A DNA stretch of 64,000 nt, taken from contig NZ_MRYA01000001.1 in the NCBI RefSeq assembly GCF_001921745.1, positions 496,001 to 560,000 of the forward strand, read 5' to 3'. The notes below the pieces were generated by a model. The model saw only the letters and a program-made list of their open reading frames with translations, was not told the DNA's origin and ran no database searches. Below, one piece after another: positions 37,536-47,148 of the stretch (positions are counted from its first letter, which is position 1; each line of letters begins with the position of its first letter). This DNA comes from Psychrobacter sp. Cmf 22.2. GTDB taxonomy: Bacteria; Pseudomonadota; Gammaproteobacteria; Pseudomonadales; Moraxellaceae. Made by a program: the position numbers and the translations under genes.

Positions 37536-39299
37536 ATGCTAAATTTAACCCCCCGTAACACCAGCACTCGCATCGACGAGCTGCCCACTGCGTTACAACC
37601 CCTTGCTGCTCAATCACTTACGCTTGCTCGCTTGTATGCAGGTCGCGGTATTACTGCGCCTGATGAACTTGAGAATGGGTTGTCTGGTCTATTGCCTGCT
37701 GAGCAGCTGCACGGCGTCATTGATGCGGTGCGTTTATTAGATATCGCCATCGATGAGGGTCAGCGTATTCTTATCGTTGGCGACTTTGACTGTGATGGCG
37801 CGACCAGTACTGCGCTGATGATGCGTGCGCTTACCAAGATGGGCGCGGTCGTTGATTTCTTGGTACCTGATCGCTTCAAATATGGTTATGGTCTGACACC
37901 TGAGATTGTCGAGCTGGGGATTGAGACTTATCAGCCCGATATGATAGTTACTGTTGACAATGGCATATCAAGTCATGAAGGTGTTGCCCGTGCACAGGCT
38001 GATGGCATCACTGTGATCATCACCGACCATCACCTGACGACCAAAGCAACCCCACCAGCTGAAGCGGTGGTCAATCCCAATCAGCTCGATTGTGATTTTG
38101 GCAGCAAAGCATTGGTAGGGGTCGGCGTGGCGTTTTATGTACTTGGACGACTTGCAAAACTGCGCCGTACAGCTGGTAAGTCCACTGTACAAGTCAGTCA
38201 ATATTTAGACTTGGTGGCGCTTGGTACGATTGCAGACGTTGGCGTGCTCGATAAAAACAATCGTATCTTAGTGCATCATGGGCTAAATGCCATTCGTCAA
38301 GGGCGCTGCTGTATGGGTATCTTAGCCCTGCTTGAGCAAGCGGGTCGTGACCCTAAACAATTACATGCACAAGACTTCGGTTTTGTTTTAGGTCCGCGTA
38401 TTAATGCTGCGGGGCGTATGGACAATATGCGCATCGGTATCGAATGCTTATTAACAGAAGACTGGGGTACTGCACAGCGCCTAGCGCAAGAGCTTGAACA
38501 GCTAAATCGTACGCGTCGTCAGGTAGAAGGCGAGATGCGCGCGCAGGCAGATAATATCGTAAAGACGCTAGCGGACACGGCTAGTAGCACTGGCAATCGT
38601 AGCATTATTTTATATCAGGATGATTGGCATCAAGGCGTCATCGGTATCGTCGCCGGACGTTTAAAAGAAAGTCATTATTTGCCCAGTATCGTCTTTGCAC
38701 CAGCGGATACAGAGCGTACTGGAGATGATGATGCCATCAAAGGCTCAGCGCGATCTATTGCTGGCGTGCATATCCGTGATGCGATTGAGCAAGTAGCCGA
38801 GCGCTATCCTGATTTAATCAGTCATTTTGGTGGTCATGCGATGGCAGCAGGTTTGACTATTAAACGTAGCAACTTTGAGGCGTTTTTGACAGCGTTCAAT
38901 GAAGTCATGGCAGAGATGGATGACGAAGTATTCGCCGAGCAAAAATTCACCGATGGGTCACTGCAAGCAGGTGATTTTAGCTTATGGTTCGCAGAGCATT
39001 TAGCCAATGCCAGTATTTGGGGTCATGGCTTTGCACCGCCGATATTTGATGGGGTGTTTGAGGTGTTAAGCTTCAAAATCTTAAAAGACAAGCACCTTAA
39101 ACTGTCGTTGCGCTATCCTGAAGTGCAATATCCGATTGAGGCGATTTATTTTAACTTTGATAGCAGCGCTTGGGACTATCGCGCCGAAAAAGTGCATTTG
39201 TTATTTCAGCTAGATATTAATGAATGGAATGGCAAACAAAGCTTGCAGCTTATGGTGAGAGATTTAGCGCTTGTAAAAGAGACGGTAGAAGCAGGCTAG
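37536..39299 (+). CDS. recJ: Single-stranded-DNA exonuclease RecJ
   Basis: 587 residues. DHH-family motifs: VGDFDCDGATST (motif I), TVDNGISSHEGV, the eponymous ITDHHLT, NPNQLDC, and the DHHA1 segment GGHAMAAGLTI. RecJ degrades single-stranded DNA 5' to 3' in mismatch repair and the RecF pathway, using Mn2+ or Mg2+. Length is near the E. coli 577. It is convergent with the UPF0126 genes. Confidence 0.95.
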   Translation: MLNLTPRNTSTRIDELPTALQPLAAQSLTLARLYAGRGITAPDELENGLSGLLPAEQLHGVIDAVRLLDIAIDEGQRILIVGDFDCDGATSTALMMRALTKMGAVVDFLVPDRFKYGYGLTPEIVELGIETYQPDMIVTVDNGISSHEGVARAQADGITVIITDHHLTTKATPPAEAVVNPNQLDCDFGSKALVGVGVAFYVLGRLAKLRRTAGKSTVQVSQYLDLVALGTIADVGVLDKNNRILVHHGLNAIRQGRCCMGILALLEQAGRDPKQLHAQDFGFVLGPRINAAGRMDNMRIGIECLLTEDWGTAQRLAQELEQLNRTRRQVEGEMRAQADNIVKTLADTASSTGNRSIILYQDDWHQGVIGIVAGRLKESHYLPSIVFAPADTERTGDDDAIKGSARSIAGVHIRDAIEQVAERYPDLISHFGGHAMAAGLTIKRSNFEAFLTAFNEVMAEMDDEVFAEQKFTDGSLQAGDFSLWFAEHLANASIWGHGFAPPIFDGVFEVLSFKILKDKHLKLSLRYPEVQYPIEAIYFNFDSSAWDYRAEKVHLLFQLDINEWNGKQSLQLMVRDLALVKETVEAG

Positions 39300-39329
39300 G
39301 GTATTGAACAAGCTTGTCATTGCATACCT

Positions 39330-39995
39330 TTAATACTTCCATTCGAGGGTCGGAAACTGCCAGTCATAGCGAATGGCAAGCATCCTCAGGGTAAAGATAG
39401 TTGTCATAGCAGAGATATCAGCAACCCAATCAGCCACGCCTAGATTCTGCAACGCAAAGTAGAGAATACCGCCCGTTAAGGCGGCGGTAATATAAATCTC
39501 TTGCTGAAGTACTAACGGAATCTCATTACAGATCATATCGCGAATGATACCGCCGACAATGATTGTGATGACGCCCAGTAACAACGCCACGGGGACATTG
39601 GTTCCCATACTATCGGCAACCTTGATACCGATTAAAGTAAACGCTGATAAACCAATCGTATCAGAGAGTTTTAAAAACTTATCGACCCGTTTTGAATTGG
39701 GATGGAAAAATATCTGCATCGCTAATGAAGAGATAGTGATAACCGTAAGGTAACTCATGTCCACCATCCAAAATAACGGATGACGATCCAAAATCACATC
39801 ACGTACCGTACCACCGCCAATTGCCGTCACTATCGATACCAGTAAACAGCCAAATACATCGAAGTTTTTATGTTTGGCCAGTATCGTACCAGAAATACTA
39901 CAAGCAATAATGCCGATCATATCAAACAGATATATCAAAGAGCGTGGGTCAAAAGTGGTAATCAGTTCCGTAGGGTCCAATGCTATCGTTAACAT
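39330..39995 (-). CDS. UPF0126/TRIC-like membrane protein, copy 1
   Basis: 221 residues, about seven membrane spans made of two similar halves. Each half holds the family motif, GGGTVRDVILDRHPLFWM and GGIIRDMICNEIPLVL. The family is related to trimeric intracellular cation (TRIC) channels, with bacterial members conducting K+ or other solutes in vitro. It follows copy 2 by 24 bases, so the two are probably cotranscribed. Confidence 0.85.
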   Translation of the reverse strand: MLTIALDPTELITTFDPRSLIYLFDMIGIIACSISGTILAKHKNFDVFGCLLVSIVTAIGGGTVRDVILDRHPLFWMVDMSYLTVITISSLAMQIFFHPNSKRVDKFLKLSDTIGLSAFTLIGIKVADSMGTNVPVALLLGVITIIVGGIIRDMICNEIPLVLQQEIYITAALTGGILYFALQNLGVADWVADISAMTTIFTLRMLAIRYDWQFPTLEWKY

Positions 39996-40019
39996 GAGAA
40001 AATCTCACTAAAATTCATT

Positions 40020-40655
40020 CTAATCAACCAAACGAATAGAAGGCAGATGCCAATCAAAGCGCAGCGCTAGCATCCGTACTGCAAAGATAACACCAAGCAT
40101 GATAAATTCATTGAGTCCTGCATCTACACCTAGGCGCTCAAGTAGTAAATAAGTCACTGATCCGGCGATACTGGCAGAGATATAAATCTCACGCTGTAAT
40201 ACCAGCGGTATCTCATTACAAATAATATCACGTAGCATACCGCCAATAATCGCTGTCCAAACACCCATCATAATGGCAATCATCGGAGACACGTCTTGGT
40301 TTAATGCAACCTTAAAACCAATGACGCTAAATGCGGCCAAACCAATAGCATCGAAGAGTTTGAGCGCATTATCGATCTTGTGATACAAATGAAAGAAGAT
40401 TTGTAGAATTAAAGAGGTCGCAGTAATGACTATGACATAATTGAGGTCAGTCATCCAGAATAGAGGATGACGATCTAACGCTATATCACGTAGCGTGCCA
40501 CCGCCAATCGCATTGACCATCGATACCAAGATACAGCCAGCAATATCAAAGCCCTTATGCTGAGCCAGCAACGTACCAGCGACAGCACAAGCAATCACGC
40601 CAACCATATCAAGTAAATATAATAAAATATCTGGAAAAATCAAATCATTGGTCAT
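40020..40655 (-). CDS. UPF0126/TRIC-like membrane protein, copy 2
   Basis: 211 residues with the same two-half architecture: GGGTLRDIALDRHPLFWMTD and GGMLRDIICNEIPLVL. Clearly paralogous to the downstream copy, with many identical motif residues but diverged membrane segments. Two tandem paralogs may form homo- or heterotrimers. Confidence 0.85.
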   Translation of the reverse strand: MTNDLIFPDILLYLLDMVGVIACAVAGTLLAQHKGFDIAGCILVSMVNAIGGGTLRDIALDRHPLFWMTDLNYVIVITATSLILQIFFHLYHKIDNALKLFDAIGLAAFSVIGFKVALNQDVSPMIAIMMGVWTAIIGGMLRDIICNEIPLVLQREIYISASIAGSVTYLLLERLGVDAGLNEFIMLGVIFAVRMLALRFDWHLPSIRLVD

Positions 40656-40756
40656 GGTTATATTACCAAATCATAAACATTAAAATGGTTGGATGTTTTT
40701 TGAGCTGTTGTTTTATATATGATTTGAACGAAATCCGCCTCATATTAGATCGTCGT

Positions 40757-41857
40757 TTAGCCATCTTTAGCAAACAGTATCAAACCTACGATAATCAGCA
40801 CAATACCAAATAAGCCCATGGCTGATGGCAGTGGATTGCCTAGCAAGATCATACCACCGATCAGAGCAAAAATAATCTCACTGGCTTGGGTTGAGTCAAC
40901 GCCCGCCACCTCACTTGACGTGACTGCTTGTTCGCGCGCATACAAAAAAAGACTGGTCGCCGCTACGCCTGATAATAGCGCAACCAGTAGGGTATTAAAC
41001 ACCTGCGCGCCACCCGGTAACTCAGGACGCACTATAATGCCTAATACCAACCAAAATGGCAAACTACCCACAGTCATTAACCATACTTTATTAAATGCAT
41101 TCTGTAACAGGTCTGTCTCGATAATAGGAATAGATCCGATCAAGGTTTGTAGCTTAGAAGTTTTTGTAGGGTTATGACTGATGCTATGCTCACTAGAACC
41201 ATCATGAGCACTGGCCAATAGCGCAGTCTCAGCACGCATAGGTTGTGATGGCTGCAGGCTAGCTTGAGTCTTGGTCTTGTGTTGCTTAGCATTATAAGAA
41301 GCCTGCCAGACCAACTGATTGCCAATGGGGTAGCTAAACGCGGCAATTAATGCTGGGAGCGCACCGTACAGCAGCATTTGTGTCAACGGGAAGGTAGTGG
41401 CATCACTGGGGGCATGTAGACCTTCGCTGATATTAACCAACACCACGCCTGCAAATACCACCAGCGCATAGACGACAAATTTTTTATCAAAGCGCTGACC
41501 GAATGCCAGTAACACCAACAGGCTAGATACCACCGTAAACATAAAGGTTGCGGCCACTACCCAACCACTGGCATGGTCACCTGCATAACAGATGCCTGTA
41601 TAAAACACACCAAAGCCAATACTGCCAGTAATACACCAAAATACCCAATGCTGTCGAAAAACTGACCACAGCGCGCTGATGCGTCCCATGCCGTGCTGAA
41701 TCGCAATCATTACTGTTAGCAATAGCAGCATAAATACATAGCGCAGACTTGCTGACCAAAACCAATGTCCACCAGCTGCACTCATCAGCTCATTTAAAAT
41801 AAACGTCGAGCTAAAAAATGCCCCAGCCAGTAGGCCTAACAAAATCAATCTGACCAT
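40757..41857 (-). CDS. EamA-like drug/metabolite exporter (multidrug resistance efflux family)
   Basis: 366 residues, about ten hydrophobic segments in two halves separated by a long cytoplasmic loop (residues about 195-240, rich in Ser/Thr/Lys/Gln). N-terminal FSSTFILNELMSAAGGHWFWSASLR and later SEVAGVDSTQASEIIFALIGG fit the putative multidrug resistance efflux transporter group of the DMT superfamily. Substrate unknown. Confidence 0.75.
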   Translation of the reverse strand: MVRLILLGLLAGAFFSSTFILNELMSAAGGHWFWSASLRYVFMLLLLTVMIAIQHGMGRISALWSVFRQHWVFWCITGSIGFGVFYTGICYAGDHASGWVVAATFMFTVVSSLLVLLAFGQRFDKKFVVYALVVFAGVVLVNISEGLHAPSDATTFPLTQMLLYGALPALIAAFSYPIGNQLVWQASYNAKQHKTKTQASLQPSQPMRAETALLASAHDGSSEHSISHNPTKTSKLQTLIGSIPIIETDLLQNAFNKVWLMTVGSLPFWLVLGIIVRPELPGGAQVFNTLLVALLSGVAATSLFLYAREQAVTSSEVAGVDSTQASEIIFALIGGMILLGNPLPSAMGLFGIVLIIVGLILFAKDG

Positions 41858-41956
41858 CCCTGTGTCCTTACAGTTGGCTGTTATATACTTTTAAGTGTGA
41901 AAGTTGATTACTACGGTCTTACTAAGACAAATCGGTTAACAGGCTTTAATTATAAG

Positions 41957-42688
41957 TTATTTACCTTTGGCATCCGCCCAAATGATCTTATGTAACTGCA
42001 ATTGAAAGCGCACAGGTAATGCATCAGCGAGCATCCATTCTGCCAACTCGCGAGCAAGTACTGGTACATCAGGGCTAAACGCTTCGTCAATATCATCTGC
42101 TACATTAAACATGGGTGAAAACCAAACGGTACCAACCAATTTATCAAGCTGATGCTCAAACAGTTTTGCCTTCGCCCAATCGTAATCGGTGCGGTTCATA
42201 ATGACAAATTTAATCTGATCATGCTCGGTTAAATGGTCAAGATTTGACCATAGGTTTTTATCAACTTCACCTGAGCTTGGCGTTTTAAGATCCATGACTT
42301 TGCTGACCGCTAGCGGTACGTTTTCTACCGTGAGCGCACCTGCTGTTTCAAGAGAGATTTCATAGTCGTCAGCTAATAAGCGTTTAATCAGCTCAATGGC
42401 ATTCGGCTGTGCTAAAGGCTCGCCACCAGTGAGGCAAATGCGTTTGCAAGGATAACTTTTAATCGTGGTTATAATGGTATCAAGCGTTTGACGCTCACCG
42501 CCACTAAAAGCATATTCAGTGTCACAATAGACGCAGCGTAGCGGACAGCCGGTCAGGCGTACAAATATCGTCGGCAAGCCTGAGGTGACGGCTTCACCTT
42601 GCAGAGAATAAAAGATTTCAGTCAAACGCAGGCCCGCGGTCGGGTCTGTGACGGGAATATAGGTGTTTCTTAGAGAAGGCTCATTCAT
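41957..42688 (-). CDS. queE: 7-carboxy-7-deazaguanine synthase
   Basis: 243 residues, radical SAM enzyme of queuosine synthesis. The cluster motif reads CPLRCVYC (CX3CX2C), preceded by IFYSLQGEAVTSGLPTIFVRLTGC. The SAM-contact ICLTGGEPLAQP and the C-terminal RFQLQLHKIIW also fit QueE. It makes the precursor of preQ0. No other que gene is adjacent. Confidence 0.93.
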   Translation of the reverse strand: MNEPSLRNTYIPVTDPTAGLRLTEIFYSLQGEAVTSGLPTIFVRLTGCPLRCVYCDTEYAFSGGERQTLDTIITTIKSYPCKRICLTGGEPLAQPNAIELIKRLLADDYEISLETAGALTVENVPLAVSKVMDLKTPSSGEVDKNLWSNLDHLTEHDQIKFVIMNRTDYDWAKAKLFEHQLDKLVGTVWFSPMFNVADDIDEAFSPDVPVLARELAEWMLADALPVRFQLQLHKIIWADAKGK

Positions 42689-43016
42689 AGTATTTACAAA
42701 CAGAATAAGGTGTCGATACCGTGGCTAAGTGTCTTAAATACACAAACTAAAAATAAGAAACAGGCTAAATCAAAAAGGCTGTTACCGCATGGTTATCAGA
42801 CAATATAAAAATAAGACACACAATAGCTGGCAAGCTTAAGGACTTGACAAGAGATGTGTATAATTTAGGTATTGCTTATTAGATAGGACAATCAATGCAA
42901 TGTCGAATTATAACGTAAGATAGCTTATTAAGCTGCAAAAAAAGATGCTGAAGCTTATCTCCAGCATCTCAATGTTCGTTTTAGCTATATACGATTATAA
43001 GCTCTTATAAAAGCGC
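42689..43016. other. Intergenic region with the dapD terminator
   Basis: No gene in 328 AT-rich bases. The right part carries the dapD terminator; the left part is the queE promoter region. Confidence 0.6.
42937..42969 (-). terminator. Terminator of dapD
   Basis: On the minus strand AGATGCTG and CAGCATCT (42962-42969 with 42943-42950) form an 8-bp stem followed by T7. It lies 48 bases past the stop. Confidence 0.78.
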
Positions 43017-43838
43017 TTATGCTAAGCGTAACAGCTCGTTCACTGAAGTTTTAGCACGCGTTTGTGCATCCACTTTTTTGACAATAATAGCAGCATATAA
43101 GCTATGTGTGCCATCTTCTGATGGCAGGCTGCCTGGTACGACAACTGAGCCTGCTGGTACGCGGCCACGATGAATCTCACCTGTTTCGCGGTCATAAATA
43201 CGCGTAGACTGACCGATATAAACACCCATAGAGATGACTGCGCCTTCTTCGACGATGACGCCTTCAACGATCTCAGAGCGCGCACCGATGAAGCAATTGT
43301 CTTCAATGATAGTAGGGTTGGCTTGTAGTGGCTCTAGTACGCCGCCGATACCCACGCCACCTGATAGATGCACGTTTTTACCGATTTGGGCACACGAGCC
43401 AACCGTCGCCCATGTATCTACCATCGCACCTTGATCGACATAAGCACCAATATTAACGTACGATGGCATTAATACTGCACCTGCTGCGATGTAAGAGCCT
43501 TTACGAGCAACCGCTGGTGGTACAACACGTACGCCAGCTTCTTTAAATTGCGCTTCGGTCCAGTCAGCAAACTTAGTCGGTACTTTGTCATAGAACTGCA
43601 CATGCTCGCCTGCCGGCATCGCGTAGTTGTCGTTTAGACGGAACGATAGTAAGACTGCTTTTTTGGCCCATTGATTGACGATCCATTCACCATCCTTTTT
43701 TTCAGCGACGCGTAGGCTACCGTTATCAAGTTGCTCTAGCACTTGCTCGATGGCGGTGCGTACGTCTTGTGGCATTGTACTTGGGCTGTATTCGTTACGA
43801 TTTTCAAAGGCTTGTTCGATGGTTTGTTGTAGAGACAT
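43017..43838 (-). CDS. dapD: Tetrahydrodipicolinate N-succinyltransferase
   Basis: 273 residues. A long left-handed beta-helix of hexapeptide repeats runs through the middle ([21 protein letters not shown], shortened to its G-rich turns), after an N-terminal helical domain. It succinylates tetrahydrodipicolinate in the lysine/diaminopimelate pathway. Length matches E. coli DapD (274). Shine-Dalgarno AGGA precedes the ATG. Monocistronic. Confidence 0.95.
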   Translation of the reverse strand: MSLQQTIEQAFENRNEYSPSTMPQDVRTAIEQVLEQLDNGSLRVAEKKDGEWIVNQWAKKAVLLSFRLNDNYAMPAGEHVQFYDKVPTKFADWTEAQFKEAGVRVVPPAVARKGSYIAAGAVLMPSYVNIGAYVDQGAMVDTWATVGSCAQIGKNVHLSGGVGIGGVLEPLQANPTIIEDNCFIGARSEIVEGVIVEEGAVISMGVYIGQSTRIYDRETGEIHRGRVPAGSVVVPGSLPSEDGTHSLYAAIIVKKVDAQTRAKTSVNELLRLA

Positions 43839-43962
43839 AAAGGGTTCCTAAAATTAGTAAAAGGGAAATCTTGTCAGAAATAAGGACGTTAACTTAGACA
43901 AAAAACATACTTGCCGTATTGTCGCTAATTTAGCGGGTTTTAGCAAACCAAGTCAGCATCCA

Positions 43963-44907
43963 TTACGCACTTAAATGCCGTATCCAGTTTAAAATATCAT
44001 GATAGACCACACTATGATCTTGCTCATGTAACGGCTCATGACGCATGTTGGGGTATAAACGAGCATCGGTATTGCTAAAGCCTTGCTTCTGTAAATTTTT
44101 GGTGATGTTGCGAATACCTCGCCCCATATTACCAATGGGGTCGTTCTCACCACTGACAAATAACATCGGAAAGCGCTTATTGATGGTAGACGCCCAGCGT
44201 TTGTGTAGTCCAGCTTTCATCAATGTGAATAGGGTCATAAAGCCATTGTTGGTGAAATCAAAGCCAGTTAGTGGATCAGCTTCATATGCTGCGATGTTAT
44301 CGGTATTTTCACTTAACCAAGCAAAGGAAGAAGGAGAGAGGCGTTCATTAAGCTTAGCATTAAGCACCTTATTCATGATTTCAGCAAATACAGTGTTTGG
44401 TTTTTTGGGGGCTGTTTTGGCAAGAATAGCATTTAACGGGAGCAGTACTTTTACTAATGGGTTAGCATCAGCAGTCCCCATAAGAATGGCACCCGTAAAG
44501 TCTTGCGCATGGTGCTTGAGCACGACACGCACAATAAATGAGCCCATAGAATGACCCATAATAAAATGCGGTACGTCAGGGTGGCGATCTTTTAACGTAT
44601 TCGCCATAACGATGACATCTTTTAATAACGACTGTGCTGGATGCTCATTACCAAAAAACCCTAACTCATCTGATGATTTAATCGTGCGTCCATGACCGAG
44701 CTGATCATAAGTAGCGACCGCGATACCATGATCGGCTAAAAACTGTGCAAAATCGCTATAGCGACCGCTATGCTCTGCCATGCCGTGTACGATGAGCAAG
44801 GTCGCCTTGACATCGCTGTCTTTTGGCTCAAAAAATGTATGATGCAAATAGTGAATATTATCGGAAGATAAAATATGCTCATTACTGCTATCAGTGTTGC
44901 TACTCAT
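43963..44907 (-). CDS. Alpha/beta hydrolase, monoacylglycerol lipase/lysophospholipase-like
   Basis: 314 residues. The nucleophile elbow is GHSMGS, the oxyanion region LLIVHGMAEHSGRYSDFA, and the catalytic His near MRHEPLHE with an Asp in SGENDPIG complete the triad. This matches the Hydrolase_4 (lysophospholipase L2/monoglyceride lipase) family, acting on membrane or storage lipids. I chose ATG 44907, with AGGAA ahead, over the upstream TTG at 44931. Confidence 0.85.
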   Translation of the reverse strand: MSSNTDSSNEHILSSDNIHYLHHTFFEPKDSDVKATLLIVHGMAEHSGRYSDFAQFLADHGIAVATYDQLGHGRTIKSSDELGFFGNEHPAQSLLKDVIVMANTLKDRHPDVPHFIMGHSMGSFIVRVVLKHHAQDFTGAILMGTADANPLVKVLLPLNAILAKTAPKKPNTVFAEIMNKVLNAKLNERLSPSSFAWLSENTDNIAAYEADPLTGFDFTNNGFMTLFTLMKAGLHKRWASTINKRFPMLFVSGENDPIGNMGRGIRNITKNLQKQGFSNTDARLYPNMRHEPLHEQDHSVVYHDILNWIRHLSA

Positions 44908-45020
44908 AAAAAGTTCCTGTAAGTCGGTCAAATGCTGGGCGCGTTATTTTGTAATACAGATTGTACACAGCGCGATATAAGTTGTCTTATCTTTTAGGTT
45001 GGTGATATGGCTGTTATCCG

Positions 45021-46799
45021 CTATTGTACTGGACGCTGATAAATAGTGTTGCCTTCTTTGATGGTTTTTACCACATGAATATTGCGAATCTCATTTGCCG
45101 GAACTGTCAAAGGGTTACCGTCTAAAATTACCAAATCCGCGAATTTACCAAGGGCTAGTGTGCCTTTGGTGTCTTCTTCAAAATACTGATACGCTGCATT
45201 ACTGGTGATGGCTTTTAGAGCTTGATAGGGCGTGACACGTTCATCAGCACCGATGATTTTGCCTGTGCGTGAGGTGCGATTGACCGCTGTCCAAACAGAA
45301 AACAGCGGGTCGACTGGCGTGACAGTGTCGTCAGAGTGATTGGTATAAGGGATGCCCATTTTATCGACTGTGGCAAGAGGACTTAGAGAGTTGGCAAGTT
45401 TTTCGCCCAAGTTTTTAATGTGGACATCGCCCCAAAAGTAAGCGTGGTTGGTAAAAAATGACGGCACCATATTGTACTTTTTAAACGCCGCTAGCTGGTC
45501 TGGCCGCGCAAACTGCGTATGAATCGGCACGATACGGCGGTCTTTATCAGCGGCTTGCCCCGTTTGTTTGACCGCATACTCGTGCGCTTTGAGGATCATA
45601 TCAGTAGCCGCGTCGCCATTATTATGAATAAATAACTGATTGTCATTTTTATAGGCTTTGACAAACATCTCATTCATCTTCTCTTGGCTGATACTAGGCA
45701 AGCCGCGGCAGTCGCTCTTGCAGTCTGGTACAGGCGTCAGATAAGGCTGAGTAAAATAAGCGGTCTTGCCTTGCGGGGAGCCGTCGGCGATGATTTTGGT
45801 GCCTTGCACCTTAAAGCCGTCTTGATAGGTTTGCCATTTAAAGTCTTTATCGGCCAAGTTTTCGTCCAAATCACTAACCCCTGCCAAGGAGACCAAGTCG
45901 ATTTTAAGCTTGCCGTCATCGGCTTGTTTTTGAAAAAACTGAATAGCATCGCGGGTAGTAGAGCCGTCTTGCGCCGTGGTCACGCCGTACTTGGCGTAGT
46001 AGTCTTGGGTTTGATCAAAAAACTGCGCTTGCTTGGGCTCAAGCGTCTTGAGCAATTGATACATAAGCGGATACATCGCCGTCTCTTGTAGCAGACCATT
46101 TGGCTCGTTTGAGCCATCGATCCGCGCGATATTGCCACCTTCAGGTGATTGGCTATCGGCAGTGATGTCCATAGCAGCCAGCGCACTGGAGTTGGCAACG
46201 CCCATATGACCGCTGGTATGCTGCAAATACACCGGATTGTTTGGCAAAACGCTATCAATCTCTTCTTTGGTCGGATGGCGATCCTCGGCAAGCTGCGTCT
46301 CATCATAGCCCCAGCCAAATATCCACTCGCCATCAGCAATGTTATTGTCTTTTTTATAAGCCTTCAACGCTTGCAGCATTTTGTCGATACTGTCGATCTT
46401 GCCGATCGGTGGTGCGCTTAGATCCACTTGTCCCATAGTGTTGGACACCAAGCCAAAATGGCTGTGTGGATCGATAAATCCTGGCAATAGCGTCTGATGC
46501 TGCAAATCGACGGTCGCGGCGTTTTTATAATTGTTTTGCGCTTCTTTTAAGCTGCCAACATAAGCAATCTTACCGTTTTGGGTGACCAATACTTGCGCCA
46601 GTTGCGGCTTGTCGCCCTCCATCGTAATGATATTGCCGTTGTAATAAATGGTTGCTTCATTAGTCGCTGCTTGTGCGGCAGGCTGGGTCGCCGCTGAATT
46701 ACTGCTTGAATTGACTGCTGCTGGGGTGGCTGCACAGCCAATCATACCTATCAGTCCAATACTAAGTAAGGCCGGTCTTATAAATAGATGTGTGCTCAT
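45021..46799 (-). CDS. Exported amidohydrolase lipoprotein (YtcJ-like)
   Basis: 592 residues. A lipoprotein signal with lipobox MIGC near residue 22 puts it outside the cytoplasm. Amidohydrolase-3 features are FIDPHSHFG, HNNGDAATD and NHSDDTVTPVDPLFSVW; a final segment GTLALGKFADLVILDGNP is the C-terminal composite domain. The family hydrolyses amide or formamide bonds of varied substrates; the actual one is unknown. AGGA precedes the ATG. Confidence 0.85.
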   Translation of the reverse strand: MSTHLFIRPALLSIGLIGMIGCAATPAAVNSSSNSAATQPAAQAATNEATIYYNGNIITMEGDKPQLAQVLVTQNGKIAYVGSLKEAQNNYKNAATVDLQHQTLLPGFIDPHSHFGLVSNTMGQVDLSAPPIGKIDSIDKMLQALKAYKKDNNIADGEWIFGWGYDETQLAEDRHPTKEEIDSVLPNNPVYLQHTSGHMGVANSSALAAMDITADSQSPEGGNIARIDGSNEPNGLLQETAMYPLMYQLLKTLEPKQAQFFDQTQDYYAKYGVTTAQDGSTTRDAIQFFQKQADDGKLKIDLVSLAGVSDLDENLADKDFKWQTYQDGFKVQGTKIIADGSPQGKTAYFTQPYLTPVPDCKSDCRGLPSISQEKMNEMFVKAYKNDNQLFIHNNGDAATDMILKAHEYAVKQTGQAADKDRRIVPIHTQFARPDQLAAFKKYNMVPSFFTNHAYFWGDVHIKNLGEKLANSLSPLATVDKMGIPYTNHSDDTVTPVDPLFSVWTAVNRTSRTGKIIGADERVTPYQALKAITSNAAYQYFEEDTKGTLALGKFADLVILDGNPLTVPANEIRNIHVVKTIKEGNTIYQRPVQ

Positions 46800-47148
46800 T
46801 GTTTTTTCCTATGAATGATAAACGTACCGTGCGATTTGCCAAAAGATGCCGATAGAACCAATCTAACTATAATGCCAAATGCGGTCAATAACCTTTGGCG
46901 ATTTGTTGTTTTTCTATCCTTTGGGAGCCTGTAGCGCCTAAAGTACGCATTAGTGCTGATATGGAATAACCAGCTAAATGTTTAATATTAATGATAATAC
47001 TTAAGAAAAAATAAGGTATGATTTATGAGGTCTTCTTTATTTTGCTTGCTGGGTGATAAGCATATGATGTGGACAATGCACGCGCCTGCATCAAGGCGAA
47101 ATCAGAGTTTTGATCACAAAAAGCCACCTTATTGGATGCCATATCGTT
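46800..47148. other. Divergent promoter region, amidohydrolase / arsS
   Basis: No gene in 349 bases. AT-rich around 46975-47040. I see no arsenic-repressor (ArsR) gene here and no promoter pair clear enough to name. Confidence 0.55.

Noticed and set aside
44045..44554. 169-residue plus-strand frame inside the alpha/beta hydrolase
   Set aside because: Antisense shadow of a well-supported gene; low-complexity hydrophobic composition.
46800..47148. Missing arsM in the gap before arsS
   Set aside because: The gap is only 349 bases and holds no methyltransferase motif in any frame.
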